Assembly (NCBI GenBank): GCA_963812795.1
Contig: CAWEWG010000011.1
Span: 1 to 64,000, forward strand
Direction: 5' to 3'
Length of the DNA: 64,000 nt
Origin: Hyphomicrobium_A sp963812795
GTDB lineage: Bacteria; Pseudomonadota; Alphaproteobacteria; Rhizobiales; Hyphomicrobiaceae
Part shown: piece by piece, positions 8,249 to 17,013 of the stretch
Numbering within the stretch: the first letter of the stretch is position 1
How the letters are laid out: every line of letters begins with the position of its first letter
The notes under the pieces: model-generated
Databases searched by the model: none
What the model was told of the DNA's origin: nothing
What the model saw: only the letters and a program-made list of their open reading frames with translations
Program-made: the position numbers and the translations under genes

Positions 8249-8731
8249 TCACGCCAGCAGCGCCTTGAGCGTCCCGTCGGCGACCATCTTGTCCTTCACC
8301 TTCTGCGGGATGGGATAGAGCACGCCCTCGCCCTCGAGCACGCGCTTGCCCTCCTTGTCCTCCACCCAGCAGGTGAAGATTACATTCTTCTCGCCCTTCT
8401 CCTTCACCTGCGCGACGGCTGTGTAGGGCTCGTTCAACAGCACCGGCGCCAGGAACTTCAGGTTCTGCCCGCCCCAGATGGCGCCCAACCCCGGCATGTC
8501 CATGCCGAAGATGCCGGAGAACTTGGCGACCGAGATCATCCCGTGGGCGATGCGCGTCTTGAAGACGGTGCCTTTGGCGTAGTCCTCGTTGAAGTGCGCG
8601 GGGTTAAAGTCGCCGGACAGCTCGGCGAACTTCTGCACGTCGCTGTCGCTGACGGAATATGTGTGGCGGAAGGTGTCGCCGACGTTCAAGTCGTTGATGC
8701 TCTTGCAGGCGCGGGGCAGCGGATTGGCCAT
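8249..8731 (-). CDS. MaoC family (R)-specific enoyl-CoA hydratase-like protein
   Basis: Hot-dog-fold dehydratase, 160 aa. The hydratase 2 motif is seen as DFNPAHFNEDYAKGTVF (catalytic Asp and His expected in FNPAH) followed by RIAHGMISVAKFSGIFG. Such enzymes hydrate trans-2-enoyl-CoA to (R)-3-hydroxyacyl-CoA in the cytoplasm, often for polyhydroxyalkanoate or fatty acid metabolism. The ATG at 8731 (MANPLPRACKSIND) has AAGGAG seven bases upstream; the longer frame to 8773 lacks one. No PHA genes flank it. A second, different MaoC gene is at 25046. Confidence 0.87.
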   Translation of the reverse strand: MANPLPRACKSINDLNVGDTFRHTYSVSDSDVQKFAELSGDFNPAHFNEDYAKGTVFKTRIAHGMISVAKFSGIFGMDMPGLGAIWGGQNLKFLAPVLLNEPYTAVAQVKEKGEKNVIFTCWVEDKEGKRVLEGEGVLYPIPQKVKDKMVADGTLKALLA

Positions 8732-8893
8732 CGGGAAGCTCCTTCGCGAACGTTCGCCGCTCCACTCTTTCATGGAAGCGCGCGGACCGGCAACCGCGCG
8801 GGTTCCGGTTCATCATCCCCGTGCAAGCTGCTTGACGGCACGGGCGCTGCGGCCAATCCTCATCCCATAGTCAGAACGCAAACCCTTCTTCCC

Positions 8894-9430
8894 ATGCGCA
8901 CCACGGCGCCAATACTGTCAATCGCGGCTCTCCTGCTGGCGATCCTCGCCGCGGGAGATGCCGCCGTTGCCGTTCGCGAGGACGAATGCGAGCAGCAGCG
9001 CGCCGACTATCCGAAAGACTGGAACGACGTGCTCAAGGCGGAGCCGCTGTTCCGCTGCCAGTCGCACTATGAAGGCACGTTGCTGGTCAGCATCGGCAAG
9101 CCCGACGATACAGGGCGCAGCATCATGAACCTCGTCCCCATCGCGCCGGAAGGGGAGGTCAAGCTCAAGCTCGACGACGAGCACCAGGTGCACCGCATGT
9201 GGCTCGATGCCGACCAGACGCGCCGCCTGCGCGAGGGCCACTACTTCGCCAGCGTCGTGCGCACACAGGAATCCTGCTGGATCCGCGGCGACCTGAGCGG
9301 CGATCCCGTCTTCTTCATGGACAACACCGACGCGCAGCCCGACAGCGAGGGCGCCGGCGCGTTCTACAACAAGGCGCCGCGCATCGGCGCCTTCAAGGGC
9401 GCGCACTACACGTGCGAGCCGGTCAAGTAG
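8894..9430 (+). CDS. hypothetical secreted protein
   Basis: A 178-residue exported protein. Signal peptide ILSIAALLLAILAAGDAAVA; the mature part has four cysteines (DECEQQ, FRCQSH, ESCWIRG, YTCEP), which could form two disulfides in the periplasm. No known domain. The ATG at 8894 is the first consistent start; the longer frame upstream overlaps the divergent MaoC gene. Convergent with the small secreted protein at 9485. Confidence 0.65.
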   Translation: MRTTAPILSIAALLLAILAAGDAAVAVREDECEQQRADYPKDWNDVLKAEPLFRCQSHYEGTLLVSIGKPDDTGRSIMNLVPIAPEGEVKLKLDDEHQVHRMWLDADQTRRLREGHYFASVVRTQESCWIRGDLSGDPVFFMDNTDAQPDSEGAGAFYNKAPRIGAFKGAHYTCEPVK

Positions 9431-9484
9431 CGGGCGCGCCGCCGCGCCACCGCCCGCGCTAGACGCACCCGCCGCAAACGTGCG

Positions 9485-9865
9485 TCAGCCGCGCGTGGCG
9501 CTCCACACGCCCGAGCACAGACCCGATGGCCCGCGCCCCTTCCACGTGCCGCTGCCGCGCACCCGGCTGAAGCGTCCCGTCCCGTGCGCGACGCGCGGGC
9601 CGGCCACGGCTTTCAGCGACACGCTCCCCGATGGCGACACGCGGCCGCCGAGGCTGATCGAATAGAAGGCGAAAGAGCCGCCGGTGGAATAGATGCGGCC
9701 GCCGGCGATGCCCATGCCGATCGGGATGGTGCCGCAATGGCCGCGCGTCGTCACCGCCATCATGCTCCAGTTGCCGTCGAACTTGGCGGCACTTGCGGGC
9801 GGCGCGGAAAAGATGAATGCGGAAGCGGCCGACAGCGCCAAAGCGCACATGCGATTGCCAATCAT
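9485..9865 (-). CDS. small secreted protein
   Basis: A 126-residue secreted protein. Start ATG 9865 behind GGGGA (ATG 9877 is an alternative). Signal peptide CALALSAASAFIFSAPP with cleavage ASA/A, then AAKFDGNWSMMAVTTRGHC and a beta-rich repeat-like run (GRVSPSGSVSLKAVAG, GTGRFSRVRGSGTWKGRG) ending CSGVWSATRG. Similar small secreted proteins with FDGNW and a C-terminal WxGxGPSGxCSG pattern occur widely in Hyphomicrobiales; function unknown. Its pattern recalls the gene at 63333. Confidence 0.7.
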   Translation of the reverse strand: MIGNRMCALALSAASAFIFSAPPASAAKFDGNWSMMAVTTRGHCGTIPIGMGIAGGRIYSTGGSFAFYSISLGGRVSPSGSVSLKAVAGPRVAHGTGRFSRVRGSGTWKGRGPSGLCSGVWSATRG

Positions 9866-10181
9866 GCAGGTCCCCATGCGTGTGTTGTTGCTCGGAAATT
9901 CGAGTGTCCCCGCCGCCCGCGCAGCCTGCCCGAAATCCGCAAATCGGGCAATCCGCCGCCGCGGCCAGCGCCCGGTTCTCCTGTCAGCGACCGTCATTCG
10001 GCCGTATCGGGAGGCCGCGTTCCGCGGTATCTTCGAAGGCGTTGCGTTGTCGTAGTTGCGCGCGGTCCAGCGCGGCCGGGCGCCTATTCTTTCCGTAAAT
10101 CATTCCGTCAATAGATTCGCCTGCCGAGCACGTCGGCGCTGCAGTGGCTCGGCCAATTTAAGCTGCTCAGGGAGAAACGCC

Positions 10182-10760
10182 ATGGCACAACCCGCTCAAG
10201 GTTCCCGTCCCGGACAAGTGATCTTCGACGCACTGGCCAAAAAGAACGATCAGCTCTTCTGGGGCGGCGTGGCCATGGCCGCCGTCGGCGCGCTGGCGCT
10301 GCTGTTCCCGTTCGGCGCCACGTTGGCCATCGCCATCATGGCGGGATGGCTGCTCATTTTGGCCGGCGGCGTCACCATCGCCGACGCCTTCACCGTCGAA
10401 GGCACCGGACCATTCTTCGGTCAGTTGCTGATCGGCCTTCTAAAGCTGGCGTTGGGCATCTATCTCGTGCGCCATCCCGACGTCAGCATGGTGCTGCTGA
10501 CGCTGCTGCTGGCCGCCGTGTTCGTCATCGACGGCGCGTCGCAACTGGCGCTGGCGTTCGAGTTGCGGCCGCTGGACGGATGGGGATGGATGCTGCTTTC
10601 CGGCATCGTCGCCATCGCCGTCGGCATCCTCCTGGCGGCAGAGCTGCAAGAGATGTCGCTGGTGACGCTCGGCATCCTGCTCGGCGTCAGCTTCCTGATC
10701 ACGGGGCTGGCCCGCATCGTCATCTCGCGGCGCCTCTCCGCCTTGGCGACCCGCCGCTAG
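10182..10760 (+). CDS. HdeD family membrane protein (DUF308)
   Basis: A 192-residue inner-membrane protein with six hydrophobic helices, typical of HdeD/DUF308 proteins linked to acid resistance in enterobacteria. Helices include FWGGVAMAAVGALALLFPF, ATLAIAIMAGWLLILAGGV, FFGQLLIGLLKLALGIYLV and a last one before RIVISRRLSALATRR. ATG at 10182 has GGAGA upstream; the longer frame to 10056 has no signal. Monocistronic, ended by the hairpin at 10792. Confidence 0.85.
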   Translation: MAQPAQGSRPGQVIFDALAKKNDQLFWGGVAMAAVGALALLFPFGATLAIAIMAGWLLILAGGVTIADAFTVEGTGPFFGQLLIGLLKLALGIYLVRHPDVSMVLLTLLLAAVFVIDGASQLALAFELRPLDGWGWMLLSGIVAIAVGILLAAELQEMSLVTLGILLGVSFLITGLARIVISRRLSALATRR

Positions 10761-10791
10761 CCGCCGCACCGCGAGCGGCACCTGCACGCAA

Positions 10792-10816
10792 CGCCGGCCG
10801 CATATCGCGGCCGGCG
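10792..10816 (+). terminator. hairpin after the HdeD-like gene
   Basis: CGCCGGCCGC, loop ATATC, GCGGCCGGCG: ten perfect GC-rich pairs, 31 bases after the stop of the HdeD-like gene. No T-run, so the terminator reading is inferred from position. Confidence 0.5.
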
Positions 10817-10856
10817 CTCCCGGTCCCCGCCGGTCGGCATGTGCTATAGTGGTCGC

Positions 10857-11063
10857 ATGAAGCTGACCCTCGAGACCGAGCAGGAGGACGACGGCCGCTG
10901 GATCGCCGAGGTGCCTCAGCTCCCCGGCGTACTTGCCTATGGCGGCACACGCGACGAAGCCATGGCGAGGGCCGAGGTGCTGGCGCTGCGCGTCCTCGCC
11001 GAGCAGCTCGAGCACAGGGAGGCCCGGCCAATCGGGTTTTCGATCTCCGTCGCCGCTGAGTGA
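10857..11063 (+). CDS. hicB: HicB family antitoxin
   Basis: Sixty-eight residues with the partial RNase H fold of HicB antitoxins: MKLTLETEQEDDGRWIAEVP, then LPGVLAYGGTRDEAMARAEV and a helix LALRVLAEQLEH. No C-terminal DNA-binding domain is present, so this is the short form. Start at ATG 10857; the frame continues upstream without a better site. Its stop overlaps the GTG of the next gene (GTGA), as expected for a coupled toxin pair. Order is antitoxin first. Confidence 0.8.
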   Translation: MKLTLETEQEDDGRWIAEVPQLPGVLAYGGTRDEAMARAEVLALRVLAEQLEHREARPIGFSISVAAE

Positions 11064-11272
11064 AGCGCTTTTGCGGCCACCAAGGCGCGGCGCGTTTTGA
11101 CGGCGCTTCTGCGCATCGGATGGACCATCAAACGACAATCCGGTTCGCACCGGACTCTTGCCAAGGACGGATTTCCAGATTTCGTTTTGCATTTCACGAC
11201 GACGAGGAGTTGGGTCCCGTCATGCTGTCGCGTATCGCCAAGCGCACGGGTCTGGCGGCCGATGATTTATGA
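11060..11272 (+). CDS. hicA: HicA family mRNA interferase toxin, with two compensating slips
   Basis: Small HicA toxin (double-stranded-RNA-binding fold) that cleaves mRNA. Starts GTG 11060, overlapping hicB. The first residues and the last part (AFHDDEELGPVMLSRIAKRT, GLAADDL) are in one frame; the middle family signature (VLTALLRIGWTIKRQSGSHR, TLAKDGFPDFV) is in a second frame from about 11080 to 11190. The catalytic His of the GSHR motif lies in that middle part. Two opposite one-base errors would restore about 70 aa. In the sequence as given, the toxin would be dead and HicB unpaired, which is possible but less likely than sequencing error. Confidence 0.65.
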   Translation: MKRFCGHQGAARFDGASAHRMDHQTTIRFAPDSCQGRISRFRFAFHDDEELGPVMLSRIAKRTGLAADDL

Positions 11273-11385
11273 TCGGCATCGCTACAAACCAGCAAGGCAC
11301 GCCGGCGACATTACCAATTCGAAACGGGATTCTTCCGTGCGCGCCTGATAGGGGATGATCAGGTCACGCTTGGAGTTGGCATGGC

Positions 11386-11562
11386 ATGATTTCTGGTCCC
11401 CCGCCCGGTCGCGTCTCGATGCTCTTTACCGCTTGGGCAGATTGGCTGTTTGCGAAACTCTCCCCGCCCGAGCCCGCGCGCGACCAGCGAACGCAACCGC
11501 CGAAGCTCGTGAAGTCGGATCGCGACGCCGCCCCAGCCCTCAAAGCCGCCGCCCGACGATAA
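11386..11562 (+). CDS. possible small hypothetical protein (58 aa)
   Basis: Open frame MISGPPPGRVSMLFTAWADW followed by LFAKLSPPEPARDQRTQP and a basic tail KAAARR. TGGAG precedes the ATG by ten bases. Short proteins of this kind (one amphipathic Trp-rich segment, Pro/Ala/Arg tail) are common in Hyphomicrobiales but often unannotated. Longer frames over the same bases show no features. Confidence 0.3.
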   Translation: MISGPPPGRVSMLFTAWADWLFAKLSPPEPARDQRTQPPKLVKSDRDAAPALKAAARR

Positions 11563-11588
11563 TCGCAGCGCTGCGGCAGGCCTTGCGC

Positions 11589-11978
11589 CTAAAACCACAC
11601 GTCGGCGACACAGCGGCCGTCTTGGCCGAGGTCGTCGAAACTGACCAGCCCGTCGAAGTGCTCGAGCGGGATGGCCCCCACCGCCTCCGGTTCGGCCAGC
11701 CGCAGGTTGACGGCGATGCGGCGGCGCCCGTCCTCGCCGGCGTTAAGTGCGCGCCAATAGGCGACGCAGCCGCAGTCCGCACAGAAATGGAAGCCGAGCG
11801 CCTTGCCGCGAACATAGACGCGCGCCGGGCCCGAGACGTGGATGCGCTCGCCTTCGTAGTCGTAGGCCCACAGCGCCCCGTAGCGCCGGTCGATGGTGCA
11901 ATTGCACGCCGTGGCCAACTCCGGCATGCCGTCGAAACGCCAGCGGACCGCGCCGCAATGACAAGATCCCTCGAGCAT
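11589..11978 (-). CDS. GFA family protein (CENP-V/GFA domain)
   Basis: A 129-residue zinc protein of the glutathione-dependent formaldehyde-activating (GFA) family; most members are of unknown substrate. Start ATG 11978 gives MLEGSCHCGAVRWRF, the standard beginning with CxC; further zinc ligands are ACNC near residue 22 and CADCGC near 72. The domain is near complete. The frame upstream to 12041 has no better start. Its end is unusual in lacking the usual charged tail. Confidence 0.85.
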   Translation of the reverse strand: MLEGSCHCGAVRWRFDGMPELATACNCTIDRRYGALWAYDYEGERIHVSGPARVYVRGKALGFHFCADCGCVAYWRALNAGEDGRRRIAVNLRLAEPEAVGAIPLEHFDGLVSFDDLGQDGRCVADVWF

Positions 11979-12070
11979 CCTGCTGCTCCGCGCATCGTTG
12001 ACCGTGGCGCAAGCCATATCACGGCCGGCGGCCACGCTCACCGGTCTCGCACGGCCATAGCGGCTGGGAT

Positions 12071-13111
12071 TTAGACCGCGGGTGTTGCTTCCTTGAAGTC
12101 GGAGCTTACCTCGCCCATCAGTTCGGGATCGAAGATGGGGAGCTTGCGAGGCGCCGCGCCGGGCTTCAGGTCGAGCTTCTCCATCTCCACCCAGAAGGTG
12201 TTGGGGGTGATCGTCGTCTGTACGTAGTAGACGCGCGCGCCCGGATCCATGATCGTGCGGTACCAGGTCGGGTACGTCCCCGAGACGCCGGAGTAGGGGC
12301 TGCCGAACGGCACCGAGACGTTATTCATGAGGCTCATCATGCTGGCCACGGCCTGCGGCGCATCGCTGGTCTTGGGCAGATACTTGAGCGTGTAGGCGGC
12401 GCGCACGAACCGGTCCTCTGCCTGGATGCCGCCCGGCAGCTCGGTCTCCGTGCCGCCGAAAGTCTTGTAGCGTAGCATGTTGGCGATCTGCTCGTCGTAG
12501 GTCGGCTCGTTGGTCATCACCTGGTATTGGCGGCCCAGATGCACGACCGGCTCGCCCTTGATGAACTCGATGATGGCCGATTGGCCGCTGGCGTCGGCGA
12601 TGGCGACGTGCAGCGGCAGTCCATCCGGATATTCGCTGCCGAGGGCCGAATTGACGATCTGCACCTGGTCGAGATTGGCGATCACCTCGTTCACGGTTGC
12701 ATAGTTGTCGAGGTAGTACTGCGGCCACTGGTAGAAGGCGATGCCGGGGCGCCGCGAATTGCGCGCCTCGTACTGCGTGCCTTCGAGAAACAGCAGATTG
12801 ACGATAAGACCCTTCTCGTTGATGCCCTCCTCGGTGCAGATATCGAGCCCGGCGATGATCAGGCTGCCGTAGCGCGATTTCCATTTGGCCGGGTTGTCTG
12901 GCGCTCGCCCGGCGCGCTCCATGCCTGCCGGCAGAACCCACATGGCTTCGTTGAAATGGCGGCTCCAGTCGAGCGTGCGCCCGACGAGCTTCACCGGGTT
13001 GTCGTTCCAGAAGACGCGGCTGCAGGCGAGGGCCGCGCCGGGGAGCACAGCCGTTGTTCCGATCCCGGCCAAGGCGGCGAGAGCTCGGCGACGGGAGAGG
13101 GTGCTTGTCAT
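12071..13111 (-). CDS. linear amide C-N hydrolase (choloylglycine hydrolase / penicillin V acylase family), Tat-type signal
   Basis: Ntn-hydrolase of 346 aa. The N-terminus MTSTLSRRRALAALAG carries an SRRR twin-arginine motif followed by a hydrophobic stretch and ALA/C. Cleavage there exposes Cys30, the catalytic nucleophile of this family, followed by SRVFW and the conserved GRTLDW with its Asp. TNEPTYDEQ supplies the conserved Asn and YRTIMD the C-terminal Arg region. Family members cleave bile salts, penicillin V or N-acyl-homoserine lactones; which applies cannot be told. The export motif links it to the tatABC genes at 50 kb. Confidence 0.9.
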   Translation of the reverse strand: MTSTLSRRRALAALAGIGTTAVLPGAALACSRVFWNDNPVKLVGRTLDWSRHFNEAMWVLPAGMERAGRAPDNPAKWKSRYGSLIIAGLDICTEEGINEKGLIVNLLFLEGTQYEARNSRRPGIAFYQWPQYYLDNYATVNEVIANLDQVQIVNSALGSEYPDGLPLHVAIADASGQSAIIEFIKGEPVVHLGRQYQVMTNEPTYDEQIANMLRYKTFGGTETELPGGIQAEDRFVRAAYTLKYLPKTSDAPQAVASMMSLMNNVSVPFGSPYSGVSGTYPTWYRTIMDPGARVYYVQTTITPNTFWVEMEKLDLKPGAAPRKLPIFDPELMGEVSSDFKEATPAV

Positions 13112-13315
13112 GGGATCTGCCCTGGTTTGAGATCAGGCACATTGCCTGAGAGGCACTTGGTGCCGGCTTAGCGGAACAGGTAAAATGCGACGTACGCGCA
13201 TTTATTCCTCGCGTCCGCACCGACGAGTTGTGCCGCCTACCGTTGAGGGTTTTTCAAAACCCAGCGTGCACCATGCGCGCCCAACGCTCATCGCCAATGC
13301 CAAGAGGGAAATCGC

Positions 13316-13819
13316 GTGGTCAACGTCGTCATGCTGCTGCTGAGCCTGGCGCTGCCGCTCATCCACCTCGCCATCGCCAAGGGCCCGTGGACGCGCCGCA
13401 ACGTGCTCCGCATCTTCCTCATCTACGCATTCGTCTTCGACGTCGGCGCCGTCGGCTTCCTGTTCGGCTTCGTCCCGCACGTCTTCTTCGCCGACCAGGC
13501 GGCCGAGCTCATCGGCTGGCCGAAGGGCAGCATGTTCCAGTTCGAGGTCGGCCTGCACGACGGCGCCTGGGGCATCCTCGGCTTCCTGTGCGTGTTCTTC
13601 GGCGGCGGCTTCTGGCTGGCGACGGCCATCGGCTGGTCGTTCTTCATGTTCGGGGCCGCCTGGGGTCACGTCCGCGAGATCCTCGAGCACGGCAACTATG
13701 CGCCGTACAACTTCTTCCCGGCGATCACCGACACGCTGATCCCGCTCTACCTGCTCGGCCTGCTCTACGCTTACTGGCGCGCCGGCGGCCTCGACGGCAA
13801 GCTGCGCCCCGGGACATGA
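13316..13819 (+). CDS. DUF6790-like membrane protein
   Basis: A 167-residue membrane protein. GTG 13316 is preceded by AGGGA. Four to five hydrophobic helices: MLLLSLALPLIHLAIA, IFLIYAFVFDVGAVGFLFGF, AWGILGFLCVFFGGGFWLAT, and TLIPLYLLGLLYAYW. The block LIGWPKGSMFQFEVGLHDGA matches the DUF6790 signature (IGWP...FQFEVG). Role unknown. Confidence 0.75.
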   Translation: MVNVVMLLLSLALPLIHLAIAKGPWTRRNVLRIFLIYAFVFDVGAVGFLFGFVPHVFFADQAAELIGWPKGSMFQFEVGLHDGAWGILGFLCVFFGGGFWLATAIGWSFFMFGAAWGHVREILEHGNYAPYNFFPAITDTLIPLYLLGLLYAYWRAGGLDGKLRPGT

Positions 13820-13927
13820 GGATCCCAGCGTCGGCGCCGTTGCGCTGCGCGCAATCGATCGGCGACATCGACGGGCACATGGGTACCGGCGTCAAGGACA
13901 CGCTCGACCGGCTGGCCGCCTAGTGCG

Positions 13928-14689
13928 TCAGCGGTCGTAATCGTTGGGCGGGAGACCGTCCGGCGCCATGTCGCGCAAGCGCCGACGCTGCATAGCCTGC
14001 TCGCCGTACGGCTCCCCAGACGGCTCACTGCTTGGCTCACCGCGCGGCCCCTCGGCCCACGCATCGCCCGGAGGTCCGCTCGCCGATACCGCATAGCCGC
14101 CGGCGTCACCTTCGAAGCGCTGCCATGTCACCGTGACCTTGGTGCCGACCGGCACGCGCGGATAGAGATCGAGCACGTCGCGATTGAACATGCGGATGCA
14201 GCCCTTCGAGGCCGCGGTGCCGATCGTCCACGGCGCGTCGGTACCGTGAATGCGGTAGGTGCTCGAGCCGAGATAGAGCGCGCGCACGCCAAGCGGATTC
14301 ATCGGATGGCCGCCCGGAACCCAGCTCGGCAGCTTCGGATTTTCCCGTAGCATGTCCGGCGTCGGCCGCCAGGCGGGGTTGACCTTCTTGTCGGAAACCT
14401 TGGTGACGCCCTGCCAGCGATCCTGCTCGCGCGGGATGGCGACCGGATAACTGATGGCCTCGCCGGCGCGAGTAATGAGGTAAAGCCGGCGATCGCCGAA
14501 GCTGACGATGACCTGGCCCGGCGTATACTTCGGATTGAAGCGGACGAGCTCGCGGCCGCTGCCGTTGCTCTCCTCTTTGCCGCCCCAGTCCCAGAACAGC
14601 TGCGCCGACGCCGGCTGGCTGTGCGCGGCGAGGCCCGCAAACAGCGCCAGAACGGCAAAGCCTGTTCGGCCGGGAATGCGTCCCACCAT
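13928..14689 (-). CDS. L,D-transpeptidase (YkuD domain)
   Basis: Periplasmic peptidoglycan L,D-transpeptidase of 253 aa. Signal peptide GFAVLALFAGLAAHSQPASA. The YkuD domain runs from about residue 55 (GQVIVSFGDRRLYLITRAG) to 190, with catalytic His in YRIHGTDAPW and catalytic Cys in SKGCIRMFNRDVLDLY. Forms 3-3 crosslinks or attaches proteins to peptidoglycan. The C-terminal 60 residues are Pro/Gly/Glu-rich with a repeated GEPS/GEPY run. Start at ATG 14689; the ribosome site is weak. Confidence 0.92.
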   Translation of the reverse strand: MVGRIPGRTGFAVLALFAGLAAHSQPASAQLFWDWGGKEESNGSGRELVRFNPKYTPGQVIVSFGDRRLYLITRAGEAISYPVAIPREQDRWQGVTKVSDKKVNPAWRPTPDMLRENPKLPSWVPGGHPMNPLGVRALYLGSSTYRIHGTDAPWTIGTAASKGCIRMFNRDVLDLYPRVPVGTKVTVTWQRFEGDAGGYAVSASGPPGDAWAEGPRGEPSSEPSGEPYGEQAMQRRRLRDMAPDGLPPNDYDR

Positions 14690-14801
14690 CGCCCGTGTCC
14701 CCTCGTCCCATCTCGAAACCTACCCCACCCTCCTGCGACAGCAGTGTGGCGGCATCGCGATAATTGCGCGGCAGACTCTGGGCCGAGGGGGCGCGGCGCG
14801 C

Positions 14802-15584
14802 CTATCGCCAGCAGTCGGGCAAGGCGACGGGCGGCCGATCTTCAGCGCAGCACGCATCGAGCGCGTGCGGAAACGAGAGCGATGCCTCCAGCGGTCCCTG
14901 CACGCGGTCCTTACGATAGAAGGTGAATTCCATCACCGGAGGCACGCTCAGGGACGAGCGGTTGACGGGTGCGGCGCAATTGTTCGGGTGCACGTGCACG
15001 ACATGGTGGTGGCGCGTGAGCTTCTCGAACACGGGCTTCATGATGTCGAAGGCGAAGCGCTGGAACATCTGGTCGAGTTCATGGAACTCGATGACCATGA
15101 TACGGAAGCGTTGCAGCAGATCGTCGCTCATGCCCGCCAGCACCCGATACTCCGCCCCTTCGATGTCCATCTGCAGGAGCAGATCGCCCGCCGGCGTCTT
15201 TGCGGCCAGATCGTCCATGGTCATGGCGTTCTGCGTCGCGGCGATGTCCACGAACTTGCGGAAGAAATGAAAGCGCGGATGCTGCTTGGGCGGGCCAGCA
15301 ACTGAAGCGTCGGCCATCAGGACGTCTATCCCCAGATTGGCGATTTCTTCATCGAAGCCGCACTCCGAGGAGACGCCGGGAGAGATACAGGCGGTTATTC
15401 CCTCGAGATCGTCGGGCATCAGGTAGCCGCCGTCGCCACGCGGCCCGAAGCGCTTGAGGCGAATTGCGGTCTTCGGCTTGATGCTCTCGATCAGCGCCGC
15501 GGCGGCGTGTGGGCACGTCGCATTGCCGACCGCAATCCGGTCCCAGAAGGCGCGTTCCAACGAGCGACGAATCCAACGGTCCAT
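14802..15584 (-). CDS. FkbM family methyltransferase (divergent)
   Basis: A 260-residue protein with the FkbM C-terminal signature LLLQMDIEGAEYRVLAGM and VIEFHELDQMF, and a DGGYLMP motif near residue 55 followed by SPGVSSECGFDEEIA, which replaces the usual glycine loop. This DGGY type occurs in methyltransferases of sugar clusters. ATG 15584 (MDRWIRRSLERAF) is taken; GTG 15602 is possible. It stands alone. Confidence 0.75.
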   Translation of the reverse strand: MDRWIRRSLERAFWDRIAVGNATCPHAAAALIESIKPKTAIRLKRFGPRGDGGYLMPDDLEGITACISPGVSSECGFDEEIANLGIDVLMADASVAGPPKQHPRFHFFRKFVDIAATQNAMTMDDLAAKTPAGDLLLQMDIEGAEYRVLAGMSDDLLQRFRIMVIEFHELDQMFQRFAFDIMKPVFEKLTRHHHVVHVHPNNCAAPVNRSSLSVPPVMEFTFYRKDRVQGPLEASLSFPHALDACCAEDRPPVALPDCWR

Positions 15585-15746
15585 GAAAATGGATGCCCTC
15601 ACAAATATCGTGGCGCCTTGCGAAGCGGACGATCTTAGTTTCGGTCCACACAGCAGGCAACCATGACCGACGGGGCGACGTGGTTTGCTTCCGGCGCGGC
15701 GAAGCGCGCAGGCGCGGCAAGTCGCGGGAAGCGGCGGCGTGTACCT

Positions 15747-16823
15747 CTACGCTGGCAAATTGGTGAGCGGGGCTTGCAGCTCGCAGACGAGGCCATCCGG
15801 TTCATAGGACATTCGAACCGTGCCGGCGAAGTCGTGCGCCAAGAAGTCCTTGATAACGCGGCTTCCGAAGCCCTGGTGGGTCGGCTCGGCGACGGGCGGG
15901 CCTCCACGCTCGCGCCAGAGGAACGCGAAAGCCGGCCTCTCGCCCAACGAGCGCGACCACGAAATGTCTACGCCGCCGGCCGACGAGGACAGCGCGCCGT
16001 ACTTCATCGCGTTCGTCGCCAGTTCGTTGACCGCGAGGGTGAGAGCCAGCGCCTGCTTGGGCGAGACCTTCAGCTCCGGCCCTGAAACCTTGATTCTATC
16101 TTCGCCGCTGCGATGTGAAGCCACGGCCGCTTCGATCACCTCGCCGATGCGCGTGCTGCCCCAGTTCGCGGCGGTCACCACAGCATGCGCCTTGGCGAGT
16201 GCAATCACGCGGGCGGTGTAGGTCTCGAGCGGGCTCGCGTGCACGGCACCGCGAAACGTCTGCTGGGCGATCGCCAGCACCATGGCGAAACTGTTCTTGG
16301 CGCGATGCACCAGTTCCTGGGTCAGGAAGCGCTCGCGTCGCGATGCCTCCCATTCCTCCGTGATGTCCCGCGATATCACGAGGAGCTGCGCCGGTTGCCC
16401 GTCACTGCCGAAGATGGGCGAAACACGCACGTCCCAATAGCGCGAGTTGCCCTTGGCCGTGTTCGCGGCCCCGCGGAAGCGCGCCGTCTTGCCGGCTCTG
16501 GCTGCGTCTACCGCGGCGGCAGCCTGCGCATTCTCCGCCTCGGCCCAGAAGTCCGGCCACGGGCAACCCTTCAAGAGCCTGAAATCGTCCACCTCCATGA
16601 CGCGCTTGCCGCCCTCGCTCATGAATTGCAACCGGCCCTGCAGATCGAGCACCTTGATGCAGTCGCCGCTGCCTGACAGTACGCCGCGCAGCAGGTCGGC
16701 ATTGCCGACGAGATCGGCGCTCGCGGCCGCGAGCTCGCGGTTCATATCCTCGACGAGCTTGGTGGGGACCGCGCCGTCCGCGGCGGCGTCATGGGCTGGC
16801 AATCGCGAATTGTCCGAAGACAT
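15747..16823 (-). CDS. HWE-family sensor histidine kinase with PAS domain
   Basis: Soluble histidine kinase of 358 aa. An N-terminal PAS/PAC module (about 40-165: GDCIKVLDLQGRLQFMSEGG ... WDVRVSPIFGSDGQPAQLLV) precedes the HWE kinase core: phospho-acceptor ELVHRAKNSFAMVLAIAQQT, N box LAVNELATNAMKYGALS and the W-x-E element FLWRERGGP. HWE kinases are typical of Hyphomicrobiales and often serve light sensing or the general stress response. No membrane helix, so a cytoplasmic signal is expected. No response regulator or PhyR/NepR gene is adjacent. Confidence 0.9.
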   Translation of the reverse strand: MSSDNSRLPAHDAAADGAVPTKLVEDMNRELAAASADLVGNADLLRGVLSGSGDCIKVLDLQGRLQFMSEGGKRVMEVDDFRLLKGCPWPDFWAEAENAQAAAAVDAARAGKTARFRGAANTAKGNSRYWDVRVSPIFGSDGQPAQLLVISRDITEEWEASRRERFLTQELVHRAKNSFAMVLAIAQQTFRGAVHASPLETYTARVIALAKAHAVVTAANWGSTRIGEVIEAAVASHRSGEDRIKVSGPELKVSPKQALALTLAVNELATNAMKYGALSSSAGGVDISWSRSLGERPAFAFLWRERGGPPVAEPTHQGFGSRVIKDFLAHDFAGTVRMSYEPDGLVCELQAPLTNLPA

Positions 16824-17013
16824 CGCTTCCTACACCTGACTGAGGGGGAGCTTGGGCTCGCCTGTGCTACTGCAACGGCCACCTCCTAACATGGATCCAT
16901 AGGATCGTGCTTACGCGCAGGCTCGCGCATCGCCGGCGGAAGATAGGGCAGTAATTCCGACTTTGTAATTTCTTCCGCAACCAGCCCATAAACTTGCATT
17001 GGCAGGCTGGTGC

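Noticed and set aside
11355..12074. Long plus-strand open frame over the GFA gene
   Set aside because: The minus strand holds the zinc-binding CxC motifs of GFA proteins; the plus frame has no domain and is a GC-rich shadow.
13816..13923. Thirty-five-codon plus frame coupled by ATGA to the DUF6790-like gene
   Set aside because: No ribosome site of its own, no homology pattern, and it runs into the end of the L,D-transpeptidase region; too weak to call.
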